Below are positions 1 through 9,845 of a stretch of 64,000 bases of DNA, one piece after another. The notes beneath the pieces were generated by a model. That model did not search any database, was not told where the DNA came from, and was given only the letters and a program-made list of their open reading frames with translations. The position numbers and the translations under genes were made by a program. Numbering within the stretch: position 1 is the stretch's first letter; each line of letters opens with the position of its first letter. Source of the stretch: Calamus simplicifolius (lineage: Eukaryota > Streptophyta > Magnoliopsida > Arecales > Arecaceae); contig UESW01003831.1 of assembly GCA_900491605.1 (NCBI GenBank), forward strand, positions 1,300,726-1,364,725, given 5' to 3'.

Positions 1-20
1 AGGTTTCTACTGAAACTCTT

Positions 21-155
21 GAGTCGACCCCTTCTCGGCGCGAGTCGACTCCACTTCGGGATGGTTTTCTGTGACTGTCCGGAGTCGACCCCTCGCTTTG
101 CGGGAGCCGACTCGAAGTGGTCCCAGGTCGATTTATCTAGGGCAGAGTCGACTCG
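21..155. repeat. Internal GAGYCGACTC array of copia element A
   Basis: Five copies of GAGTCGAC or GAGCCGAC followed by CTC or CCC lie in 135 bp, just upstream of the third ORF of element A. About 60 bp at its right edge (near 95-155) is nearly identical to 19015-19076 in element D. Both blocks therefore descend from one conserved segment of the family. GYCGAC is the DRE/CRT core. A promoter or enhancer role is inference. Confidence 0.6.
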
Positions 156-256
156 CCGTTCATTTCTATCGTCTCAATCGTCAAAATACTCTCTCCAAAA
201 TACTTCCAGACCTTCCAAATTCCCAAGAATCCCTGATTAACCCTTCCAATCGATCA

Positions 257-1571
257 ATGGCCCCAAAACTCGAGGATCTAACCTTGGTGCGGCCGGAGTG
301 AAGAGGAAGAGAGCGGTGAGGAAGACCGTGAGGCGTCCGTTCGTGAGCCTTCACCAAGCACGGATTCAACTCATCTCCTCACTCCAATGCTTCTCCATCT
401 ACGGCTCCTCTCAGGTAGATAGACTTGCTGATAGAATTATAACTACGGGAGGAAAGTAGATTTTGAATTGTTTGAGGCTGAGGGATTCTTTTGGGAAGAC
501 AGTTGATAGAGATGGGTTGGGAAAAGATCTGCTCCTTAGATTGCCCTACATATCCCGCCCTTGTCAAGGAATTTTATAAGAATCTATCTAGAGGAGATAA
601 TGGTCTTATAAGCATTGTGAGAGGAAATAGAATTTCAGTGACTGTAGAGCTGCTTTCAAGATTGTTGGATCTACCCATGTCAGGACTTACATTTTCTTCT
701 GATGACAGAAGCCCAGCTCTTTCTAGACTACTTAACCGGGAGGTTGTCGGTTTTGAGGAAGTTTTTGCCAATCAGTTATCCTTAGAACTGAGACTGCTCC
801 AAACATCTGTAGTAGAATCCTTTCCCAAAATTGGGAGATTTGATTATGTGTCAGAAAGAGATATTTTGTAATGGATGCAATTGTGACGGGTAAACCCATT
901 AACCTTCCTAGTATGATTTATGGTATATTGCCGACTGTGGAGGTAAGAGAAAATCAAGCTTGCCCTATGGCATGATCCTCACTAAAATTTTCCAGAGCCA
1001 AGGGATTGTCATTTCTGATAGTGAGCCTATGAGGAACTTGAGACACACAGATTTTTACAGCTTGGCCACTATACATAGGATGGGTTTTGTTAAGAAGAAC
1101 GGAAGATGGGAAAGGAAAGGTTTGATGGAAGAAAGAGCAGCGATGCTGAGGCACCGGGACCATCGGTTAGACATTCTTCGCCTGCACCTCCGAGCCCTCC
1201 TATTTCTGCTCCTGCTCCTACCCCTGCTCCGTTGTTTGATCAAGCTCATCTTCATCAGTTGGCTTCACAGAACTTCAGTTAAGGCAACTCAAAGGCCTTC
1301 TTGATGATCAGTCAGAAAAATTAAAATCAGAGTTTGAAAACAAGTTTATGAATCTCAAGGAAACTCTTACTCTTTGGATGACCGAATCACCAAGATAGAA
1401 TCTACCCTTAGCACTTCTTCAGAGTCTTTAAGTGGAGATCTAAAGAACATATTTGAAGAACTTAAAGATGTCTGCGGAGATGGCGAAACATATGCTAAAT
1501 GCAATGCTGAGCTCCAAGATAAAATTTTGACTGCTTGCACCTTTGTTGATGAGAGACTAAGGACTATGTGA
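257..1571 (+). pseudogene. Third ORF of copia element A (plant transposon protein domain), degraded
   Basis: This is the extra ORF between pol and the 3' LTR of a SIRE-like copia element. It starts MAPK, like its counterpart in element D (19168). The best preserved part is 491-871 (GWEKICSLDCPTYPALV, then NQLSLELRLLQ, then RFDYVSERDIL). Similarity continues after a stop through LPYGMILTKIFQSQG, LRHTDFYSLATIHRMGF and an S/P-rich stretch. A C-terminal region at 1374-1571 looks coiled-coil (CNAELQDKI). I recognise the central part as the domain annotated in plants as 'putative plant transposon protein'; its biochemical role is unknown. Stops and frameshifts make this copy non-functional. Alternatives such as an env-like ORF cannot be excluded, but no signal peptide or membrane segment is evident. 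Confidence 0.65.
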
Positions 1572-2075
1572 AGATACAAACAGATGGAATGAAAAATATA
1601 ATTGATCATTTGACTAGGATTGTTAGGACTCACTTTTGATGTATTAGATACTCAGTCCTTGCAATGTATTGAAGTTATGTTATGTTTTACATTTTGACAC
1701 TTTGATGTAATGAATTGTCTATTTTGAATACTCAATGTATTTCTTCCTTTTATCAATGAATGAATGATTTTGTTAAATCAAATCTTGAATGAATGAATGA
1801 ATGAATATGTTTATGCTCTCTACCTTTTTGTTGATAACAAAAAAGGGGGAGAGTTTTATAGTTTTATAACTGTATGGAGAAATTAATTAATCAAATGATA
1901 TTAAAATGATTGAATGAATGAAATAATAATTGAATGAATGGGATATTTATTTAAGTTTCATAGGGGGAGCTACCTCATTCAGGGGGAGCCTAAGCCTATC
2001 TATGAAAATAAAATAAATTCACTAATCAATCATGCATAAACTCAATGTTTTTGTCATCATCAAAAAGGGGGAGAT
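1572..2075 (+). other. 3' untranslated part of element A with polypurine tract
   Basis: This is AT-rich non-coding DNA with AATG microsatellite runs (about 1785-1806 and 1910-1940). Two G-rich, PPT-like stretches (near 1841-1853 and 1970-1990) precede the true polypurine tract AAAAAGGGGGAGAT at 2062-2075, which abuts the LTR. No gene is seen here. Confidence 0.7.
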
Positions 2076-2434
2076 TGTTGGGGAGTTTGTTGAAAATTAT
2101 ATGCCCAATCTTATTGATTTTGATGATTACCAAAAGCCATGAGTATATTAAAAGATGTAATGAGTTTATTTACATGAGCAATGAATTTATTTAGAACAAT
2201 GAATGAGAATGTTAAAGTATAACTTTAATCAATTTGAAAGTAACTTCAAGCTCAATGTTTAAGCTTTCAAAAAGAAATTTTATACTTCATATGAAAATCA
2301 ATGAGTTTTTGGAACATTTCTTGAATTGATTCCTAATGTCAATTTTATTATATTCAAGTCAAAATAATGATTTAAAATGAATCTGGAACGAATTTCAAGT
2401 CAATCAGAAAATTTCTGATTTTTGATACGTTCCG

Positions 2435-2755
2435 GAGCCGACTCTAGAGTTTCAGAGTCGACTCCACTCAGAATACAGAAATGACTGTCTGTCTCGAGTC
2501 GACCCATGTGATTTCTCGAGTCGACCCCCGATTCTGTCGAGCCGACTCCATGACTGTGCGAGTCGACTCCGCTCAGACACCAGAGGTGTATTTTTCTGAG
2601 CATTTCTCGAGTCGACCCCCAACTTTTCATGAGTCGACCCCGACTGTCAGGAGTCGACACTTTATTTTTGATGAGTCGACCCTTTGACTTTCTGAGAATT
2701 TCTATTTTTGGTATCTCGACTTCGAGCCGACTCGCGGAAAGCAGGAGTCGACTCC
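2435..2755. promoter_or_regulatory. GAGYCGACTC array in U3 of LTR A
   Basis: Twelve copies of GAGTCGAC/GAGCCGAC (mostly followed by TCC, TCG, CCC or TCT) occur in about 320 bp, ending roughly 110 bp upstream of the TATA box at 2863. GAGTCGACTC is a perfect 10-bp palindrome. The GYCGAC core equals the plant DRE/CRT core. The repeats and their position are seen directly; enhancer function is inferred. Confidence 0.65.
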
Positions 2756-2862
2756 AGCAAATCTGGGCGAGATTTTTCCAAATGCCAACTCAGCGTCAAC
2801 GGTAAGATTTTTAATTAACGGCTATTTTTCTTTGTTTCTAACGGCTATATTTTTACAGAATC

Positions 2863-2870
2863 TATAAATA
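2863..2870 (+). promoter_or_regulatory. TATA box of LTR A
   Basis: TATAAATA lies downstream of the decamer array and upstream of an A/G-rich leader. This is the expected order U3 - TATA - R/U5 for a plant copia LTR. Confidence 0.6.
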
Positions 2871-3763
2871 GAGAAGCGTTTTCAAATCAAAGATATACAA
2901 ATAGAGAGATATTCACTTCAAGAGAAAAGAAGAGAAAAATTGGAAAAACAGAGCTTCAGTTGAAAAAATCTGAGATTCAAATTAGAGTGAAAGAAAAAGA
3001 GTGAAATCAAAGGAAGTTCCTTCTGTGCTCAAGCTCAACAATCCAAGGAAGCTTCAGAAGAAAATCCAAGAGCTATTCAAGAGCATCTCAAGTGATTTTC
3101 AACACTCAAAGAAAAGAGGAAAAGCTCAAATCAACTCCAACGTACATTCCGTGAAGAATCTGAGCTGAGGCCCGATTTTACACTTCAAAAGAGTTGAGGA
3201 AAAGAAGAAAGAAGAAAAGCTCAAAAGCCAACCATCTGCAAATCAGGCTTTTCTAAACTTTATTCTTATATTTGTTTATCTGCTCATTGAGGAGCTTTGT
3301 AACTGAAAAATAATATTTCTATTCTTTGTGTCTAGTTCAATCTGGGGGATTGAACTATTGGAGGTAGTCTTACCTCGGTATAAGCTTGGTAAAGCTTGTG
3401 TTAGGGTTTTTGTGCTGGTGAGCCCTTGAAAACCAGCTGGGTTCGTTGTGTTCCCGGGAAAACAACAAGTTTGAGTTGTGAGCTTGTAAAACAACTCTGC
3501 TGTAATCAAGGAAGATTATAGTGTGAACCCAAGTGAATCTTGGGAGTGGACATAGGTGTTGGATACACCGAACCACTATAAAATCTTTGTGTTTGTCGTG
3601 CCTTCATTGACTCTTTCTCTATCTCTGTTTTATTCACTGCACTTTGCATTTACATTGCCTTTACCTTCCTTCCTCTTAAGCAAACATTTTTAAAAGGCTA
3701 ATTTTTAAAGAACCCAATTCCCCCCCCCCCCCCTCTTGGGTTGTCATCTGGGCCAACAGATCT

Positions 3764-5298
3764 GACTCTAAGAAATGGCTAGAGGCCATGAAGTCCGAAA
3801 TGGAATCCATGGAGATCAATAGTGTATGGACACTAGTTGATCCACCTGAAGGGGTAAAACCCATAGGGTGTAAATGAATTTTCAAAAGGAAACGGGGTGC
3901 AGATGGGAAGGTGGAGACCTATAAAGCCCGTCTGGTTGCTAAGGGGTATCGTCAGAGTTATGGTATTGACTATGACGAGACTTTTTCCCCTGTAGCAATG
4001 CTCAAGTCCATTCGGATTATGCTTGCACTAGCTGCACATTTTGACTATGAGATCTGGCGAATGGATGTCCGAACGGCTTTTCTAAATGGAGAGCTAGAAG
4101 AGGAGGTGTATATGATATAGCCTGAAGGGTTCGCATCCACAGATGAGTCAAAAGTATGCAGGCTTCATAAGTCCATCTATGGACTCAAGCAAGCTTCTCG
4201 AAGTTGGAATAAACATTTTGATAAATGTATCAAGACTTATGGCTTCATTAAGAACGAAGAAGAACCCTGCGTGTATAAGTGGGCAAATGGTTCCATAGTT
4301 GTATTTCTTATATTGTATGTGATGACATTCTCTTGATTGGGAATGACATCCCTGCACTACAGGGAATAAAGGTTTGGTTGCTGTCTCAGTTCTCCATGAA
4401 AGACCTGGGAGAAGCTTCTTACATCATAGGGATGAAGATCTATAGGGATAGATCTAAGAAGCTGCTGGGATTGTCCCAGTCCAAGTACATTGAGACTGTG
4501 TTGAAGAGGTTCAGCATGGATAATTCAAAAAGGGGCTATCTTCCGATAGGCCATGGAATTACTCTCTCCAAGAAGTATTGTGCGACAACTCCTGAGGAGA
4601 GAGTACATGAGTAGAATTCCATATGCCTCGGCAGTGGGTTCTATCATGTATGCTATGACATGTACAAGACCAAACGTGGCACACTCACTAGGGATAGTGA
4701 GTAGGTACCAGTCTAACCCAGGTGAAGCACATTAGAAGGTGGTAAAAACCATCCTTAAGTATTTGAGAAATACTAAGGACCAATGGCTCATTTATGGAGA
4801 ACCTGACTTAAAACTAGTGGGGTACACTGACTCCAATTTTCAGTCAGATAGAGATGACAGCAAAAGCATATCCGGATTTGTCTTTACCCTCAATGGAGGA
4901 GCGATATGCTGAAAAAGTTCCAAGCAGAACACAGTGGCAGATTCAGTATGCGAGGCTGAATACATTGCAGCATAGATGCAACAAAGGAAGCTGTATGGCT
5001 ACAAAAGTTCTTGGGCGAGCTGGGAGTGGTACCTGCCCTGGAGAGTCCCATCCTAGTATATTGTGACAGCACGAGAGCGATTGCCCAAGCCAAGGAGCCA
5101 AAGTCGCATCAACGAACCAAGCATGTGTTGCATCGCTATCACCTTGTACGAGAGATCGTGGAACGAGATGATATCTACCTTCAGAAGATCGATGGAAAGG
5201 AAAACCTAGCTGACCCAATGACTAAAGCACTCAGAATCAAGGAGTTCAATGAACACAAGTGGAAGATGGGTACTAGATACTGTTCCGATTGGCTATAG
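3764..5298 (+). pseudogene. Ty1/copia pol remnant of element B (RT and RNase H)
   Basis: Reverse transcriptase and RNase H of a copia element are spread over several frames. RT is recognisable from KARLVAKGYRQ and DETFSPVAM (about 3930-4010), DVRTAFLNGELEEEVY (about 4065-4115), SIYGLKQA (about 4172-4195) and the catalytic YVDDILLIGND (about 4315-4347). RNase H runs from about 4800, with SKSISGFVF and the EAEYIAA motif, and ends RYCSDWL at 5298. In-frame stops (for example at the Trp after GCK near 3876, and after YMI near 4120) and indels near 4270, 4605 and 4975 disable it. Gag, protease and integrase are cut off by insertion A and lie left of the window. The copia lineage is not assigned with confidence. 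Confidence 0.85.
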
Positions 5299-5311
5299 TT
5301 CAAGTGGGAGT

Positions 5312-7400
5312 TGTAAGGAAATGTGTCCTACAGCCAATCGTCTAGCTTGTAGACGGTTATGAGTTGATGTATATGAACATGATTTATTTTGGCAGTACAA
5401 CATATAGTTTACATCTTCCAGTAGAATTCCAATATGTTGTAATCCTTAGAGTTACATGTATTCGACAATGGAGGAATTGTTGAGTAACTCTTAAATATGT
5501 TCGCGGCCAAATGATACGTTGTTACGGAGGACGACGACATAATCAAGTGTAGGTCGTTGTATGTCATATGGGTTGGTTTGTTCTCTTAAACCAAAGAGTG
5601 ATAACACTGGTATGACATGCGGGTGAGTGTAGGAGTACATTCACTAAACAGTGACTCACTTCTGTTGAGTGCTCTACTGCCTTGAGCAACTCACAGAAAG
5701 GCAATGGGTATAAGTGTCCCATTGACATGAGACTATCATGTTGACTTGATAAGCAACTCACTGTACTTAGGCACTAGACGACCCGGATTTCTAATCCGGT
5801 AACGGAAGGTTGCTGGGTGCAGTCAAGTACTTATTGGGTCAGTGATGAGTCAAGATGGGATTGCCCACTCTAAGTGTTAGAGAGAGTGCTCGAACTATGT
5901 TTCAATTTAGCAAAACCTTGGCCAAGGTAATCTTTGTGAGGTGTCATAAAATTCATTGCATTGAAACATACTTGGGTGATTTACTCGGAGTTGGCAGTTA
6001 ACTTCGTATTCGCCCTGAGTACTAGGACAAGGGGATGAATTATGCGGCAACCATAGCCTGGGTTCCTGAATATTGCCTTGTGCAAATTCGATCTATCCGG
6101 ACGTTGGGAACCATGGCTAGATGGTCACATCGATTAGTATAAGAAGCGTTCCTATGCTACCGACTTAGGTTCAAACCTATGGAGTCATGCATATAGTCGG
6201 ATGAATTGTACGCAGGCATGATCACTGATTTGAGTGGGACTAAATCAGATGGGTCATACGGGGTTCGTTCTGGCTATGTCTAGCTAGCACTAGGTATTAG
6301 CGGCAGCACCTACTTCGAGGATGATTTGAGTTAGTCAGTAACTCAAATAAAATTTTGGGACATGATATGAATCTGGTATGAAGTTAATTTGAACCATGGA
6401 CCAATGGTTGGTATGATAACAGAGTGGTTTGGATCCAGGTTCGAAGTGGTTCGATCCGGATTTCCAATAGAGCCTATGAAAGTTTATTTATGAATTTGAA
6501 TTCATAAATCACTTCGGATTGAAGCTCGGATAGGCCCAATGTGAAGTATGGTTCAAGAGCTATGAGTAGCTTCTTTTGGATTTGAATTTGGACTTCAAAC
6601 GGAATTGATTGGATCAATTCTGTTAACATTAAGACATTTTAATTGATGAAGTCTTACATGTGCTTCTTGAGATTTCATATGTGATCATCCATTAGTTATA
6701 ATAGCCAAGCAATGGAGTTATTGATATATTAATGGGAGGATGCTCAAGGAACCGATCACTCCACGTTTCCTCTTAGGCTGCCTTGATTCCACGCATTGAT
6801 TCAAGCAATTCCACTTCTTTTGATGCGTTTGAGGGACGCATTGATGAGGTGGCTGCAGACTTAATACAGTAAAGGTATTCACGTAATGGCATTTATTTAA
6901 AGGGCTCTTACACGCATTTTCAATACATATTCAATGCCGTATTTCATCGGGTAAAAACGTTACGGTGTATATAAAATACGAAGCAAAAAGGGAACAGTGC
7001 AAAGAAGAAAATTGACAAAGATCTTTCTGTGAAAAGTTGATCGTCTGTAATCACAGAAAGTCAGCAAGAAGTACAATCAAGAAGAGATTGTCTCTTCTTA
7101 GGGAGAAGAGTTCTACTTCCATTGTTCTAAGATTTCGCCTCCTGTCTACATACATCAGGCGTGCGTGTGATATAGAGGAGCGGCGCGTGCGGCTCTTGCA
7201 AAGCATGAAGAGGAACTTCTCTCTGCAGATCGGATCTGCTACGTTCGTCATCTACAGCTTCCGCATCGAGAGGTATTATTTTAAACTTATTTTACATACT
7301 CTTAAATTTCAGATATGCTAATATGCTTTAATTTATATTCAATGTAAATATTAAAATTAAATTACATACTTTTCACCTTGAGATTCTATGTATAGAAAAA
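5312..7400 (+). mobile_element. 3' LTR of copia element B
   Basis: A short polypurine tract (CAAGTGGGAG, 5301-5310) follows the end of RNase H. The LTR then starts TGTAAGGAAATGTGTCC. It is about 2.1 kb of non-coding DNA with a TATA box (TATATAAAA, 6968-6976) and a downstream leader. The right edge is uncertain (7375-7410). By 7417 the sequence has become GC-rich antisense ORF of gypsy element C. The 5' LTR is outside the window, so neither LTR identity nor the TSD can be scored. Confidence 0.7.
6968..6976 (+). promoter_or_regulatory. TATA box of LTR B
   Basis: TATATAAAA sits about 1.65 kb into the LTR, followed by a short transcribed-type leader. This is the expected place for the U3/R junction region. 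Confidence 0.5.
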
Positions 7401-7416
7401 GCAAGTTTTCCCTTTG

Positions 7417-8666
7417 AGAAGAGGCCTCGCTCGACACCCTCGACATTGCCTAGGCCCCAATGCTAGGGGGCCCATGAGGAGGCAGCCCCAGCTGAGGTGG
7501 CCCTGGCTGAAGTGGCCCCGATCAAGGTGCCCCCAGCCGAAGAGGCTCAGACCGAGGTGACTCCGGCAACAGTAGAGCCAAGGGCAGAGGAGGTCCCTCC
7601 ACGGACCAAAGGCAACAGTGCGGCGGCAGTACCTATGCTCGCACCCGAGGCAACGTGGCCCCCTAGACTGGTAGCGATGCCTCCTTCGGTAGGTGACTCT
7701 ACGGGCTCAATGATTCCCCTGATGGTCGTCTCGGCGTTGAGCGATAGTCGGTTAGCGGAGCGGTTGCTAAAGCATGCCTTCCCCTTGCAACTCCGGGAGG
7801 AGCTCCACCACAGGGCATGGCAAAGGTTCTGGACGACCTCTATACCTCAATGCTCCGGGTAAGCGATTTTGTTTCTTTCCCTCTGGATCTATTTTTTTCT
7901 TTGTAATTTGGTGTTCTAACTTGTTTCTCCATCAGGCAGGTGGGGGTGGTGTCTTCACCATGAGGAACACCTACCTTCAGACCGTAGAGTCTTGTGGCCT
8001 CGCCCGGAGGGAGGCCGCTGCTGCTTGAGCCCAAGCTGACAGAGCAGCCAAGGAGCTGGCCACAATATGGGCCCATGGGGCGGCGCTAACCAAGAAGCTC
8101 CAAGCAGCCAAGGAAGCGAGCCGGGACTAGAAGCACGGCTCGTGGAGGCAGAGAAGGAGGCCTGAGCTGAGACCGAGCGAGCCAAGGCTGCCGAGCTGAA
8201 GCTGGCGAAGGCCACGATTAAGGCGGCGGACCTCGAACTCTGGCTTGAAGGGGTCAGCCTGAGAGCAAATGGGGCAAAGATCCTCACCCAAGGTGCGGTG
8301 GAAGAGGCCGAGCATGCCAAGGAGGAAGCTTCCAGGGCCAAGGCCAAGGACCAGGTCGCTAGGGATGAGGCCGTTGGGGCCATGGAGCTATACAAGAGCT
8401 CCATCGGCTTCATCGACAAAGTCTCGGAGGTGGCATATGGTGCATTCCTTAAAGGGTTTGAGAAATGCAAGAATAAAATTTCCCGGGTCTTCAACATCGT
8501 CGGCCTCGATGACATCGCTGTCGAAGACCCGAAGGAGCCAGCGAAGGCATCAATGACAGCGGAGGCGGAAGAAGCCGTATGCGATGGCGACGACTCCGCC
8601 GAGGCCGGAGGGGACGACCCTGCACCCACCGAGGCGGCCTCACCACCAGAACCCATCGAGCCGTAG
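7417..8666 (+). pseudogene. Antisense ORF (aORF) of Tat-type gypsy element C, two exons, 5'-truncated
   Basis: This GC-rich ORF lies on the strand opposite to the pol of element C, between the integrase end and the missing 3' LTR. That is the position of the aORF described for Tat/Retand-type gypsy elements. Exon 1 (7417-7858) is Pro/Ala/Glu-rich, then has DSRLAERL and LDDLYTSML. A GT-AG intron of 77 bp (7859-7935) follows. Exon 2 (7936-8666) is Ala/Glu/Lys-rich, probably coiled-coil, and ends VAYGAFLKGFEKCKNKISRV then an acidic Pro-rich tail. The same order is seen in element F (39864-42104). There are a frameshift near 7810-7850 and stops near 8027, 8129 and 8175. The N-terminal domain has been removed by element B. 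Function is unknown. Confidence 0.7.
7859..7935 (+). other. Intron of the aORF in element C
   Basis: GTAAGC at the donor, a T-rich tract and TTCTCCATCAG at the acceptor define a 77-bp plant-type intron. It lies in the antisense (plus-strand) direction at a position equivalent to an intron in element F (40533-40613). Confidence 0.6.
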
Positions 8667-9130
8667 AACTGTTTCTTTTTGTATTATGTCTTTTGCTTTT
8701 ATATTTTTGCTTGTGATATGACTTTGGTCGGCCCCTTCACATGTAATAAACTTAAATTTCAATGAAGGAAGATTTTTCTAAGATATGCGTACCTCTTCTT
8801 GAAGATTTTTGCTCCTTTGTTGCTCAAAAACTTAGTGTTTGTGTTTAGACGCTGGCTTTAGCCTCCAACTCTCTCACGTTGAGGTGTTCTTTCTCCTTTG
8901 CGTGCTTCTTCCTGTGTTGGCAACTTTCGTTTGCCTTGCACAAATTCACTGGCGCAGCAACATGCCAAGTGCTCCCATTCTCTGGGAGAGTTTCAAGTAA
9001 GGTTGGAGGCAAGATGGCCACAACTTGGCCGTCTGGTCATGACTTGGTTGCCTATTTTTTGGTCTGAAATCGAGGGATAGCCTTTGATTAGTGAGAAGTG
9101 AATTGGGTTCCCTGGGCCTGTTGTCTGCGG
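8667..9130. other. Non-coding spacer of element C
   Basis: This is the 3' flank of the aORF, AT-rich to about 8900 and then mixed. ORFs of about 60 codons here have no recognisable content. Nothing else is seen. Confidence 0.5.
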
Positions 9131-9139
9131 ATTGAGTTA

Positions 9140-9345
9140 AGACATCAGTCGATTGGCTGTTGGAATCCTACCCAGGTGGCTGCTGGGGTCCTACTTGGGG
9201 GCAGTTGTTGGAACCAACTTGGGGGCTACTGGAATCCTACCTAGGTGGCTGCTGGGGTCCTACCTATGCGGTTACTGGAACCAACTCGGGGGCTATTAAG
9301 ATAGTCCTGGGGGCTTGCTGAGACCGTCCCGAGGACTGTTGAGAC
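9140..9345. repeat. Short tandem repeats (about 25 bp) in element C
   Basis: Degenerate units of about 25 bp of the type CTGCTGGGGTCCTACCTAGGTGG alternate over 200 bp. The CCTACCTAGGTGGC part resembles the 25-bp units in the LTR of the same element (35720-36090), in the opposite orientation relative to that element. Confidence 0.55.
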
Positions 9346-9359
9346 CAACCCAGGGACAT

Positions 9360-9800
9360 CCAACATAAAGTCGGGAAGTAGTTATCCGACGACTGTGAGC
9401 CAAGAGGTCAATGTCTCCAAATTGTGAGTCAACTAGACTTATTCGATGTGGGGTCAGGAAGTAAGCGTTTGACAACTATGAGCCGAGAGGTCGACGTCTC
9501 CCAACTATGAGCCGAGCAAACTCATCCGACGTGAAGTCAAGAAGTTGTTGTCATCCAGCAACTGTGAGCCGGGAGGTCGATGTCGCCAATTGTGAGTCCA
9601 CTAGAGTCATCCGACGTAGAGCCAAGAAATTGTCATCATCCAGTGACTATGAGCCGAGAGGTCAACATCCCCCAACTGTGAGTCTACTAGAGTTGTCTGA
9701 TGTAGAGCTGAGAAGTTGTCATCGTCCAGCGACTATAAGCCAAGAGGTCGACGTTCCTCAACTATGAGTCCACTAGTGTTGTTCGATGTAGAGTTGAGGA
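9360..9800. repeat. 85-bp tandem repeat array of element C
   Basis: Five imperfect copies with a period of 83-86 bp are marked by the recurring AGAGGTC near 9402, 9485, 9571, 9656 and 9742. Each contains a form of ACTRTGAGCC, then TGAGTCCACTAGAGT, then CGACGTAGAGCCAAGAAG. The array lies between the end of pol and the aORF. Confidence 0.75.
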
Positions 9801-9845
9801 TTTGATCTTCAGTCCGTAAGGAAGCTCGATGATGAGGCAAGATGC

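Larger units (their letters stand above)
2076..3758 (+). mobile_element. 3' LTR of SIRE-like Ty1/copia element A
   Basis: The LTR begins TGTTGGGG directly after the polypurine tract and ends GGCCAACA, giving TG...CA termini and 1683 bp. It matches the layout of the D LTRs: an ATTGATTTTGATGA start, a GAGYCGACTC array, a TATA box, then a CCCCTCTTGGGTTG end. It is followed directly by the RT of a different copia element (B), so A is inserted in B. The 5' half of A is left of the window, so the target duplication (GATCT at 3759-3763 on this side) cannot be checked. A poly-C run of about 13 lies at 3721-3733 near the end. Confidence 0.88.

Noticed and set aside
3721..3733. Poly-C run as a gene-regulatory or G-quadruplex element
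   Set aside because: The D LTR has a shorter C-run at the same place next to CTCTTGGGTTG. It is a length-variable tract near the LTR end.
7955..8656. A 233-codon minus-strand ORF, Ser/Ala-rich
   Set aside because: It is the complement of the plus-strand aORF of element C. Homology to the element F aORF lies on the plus strand.
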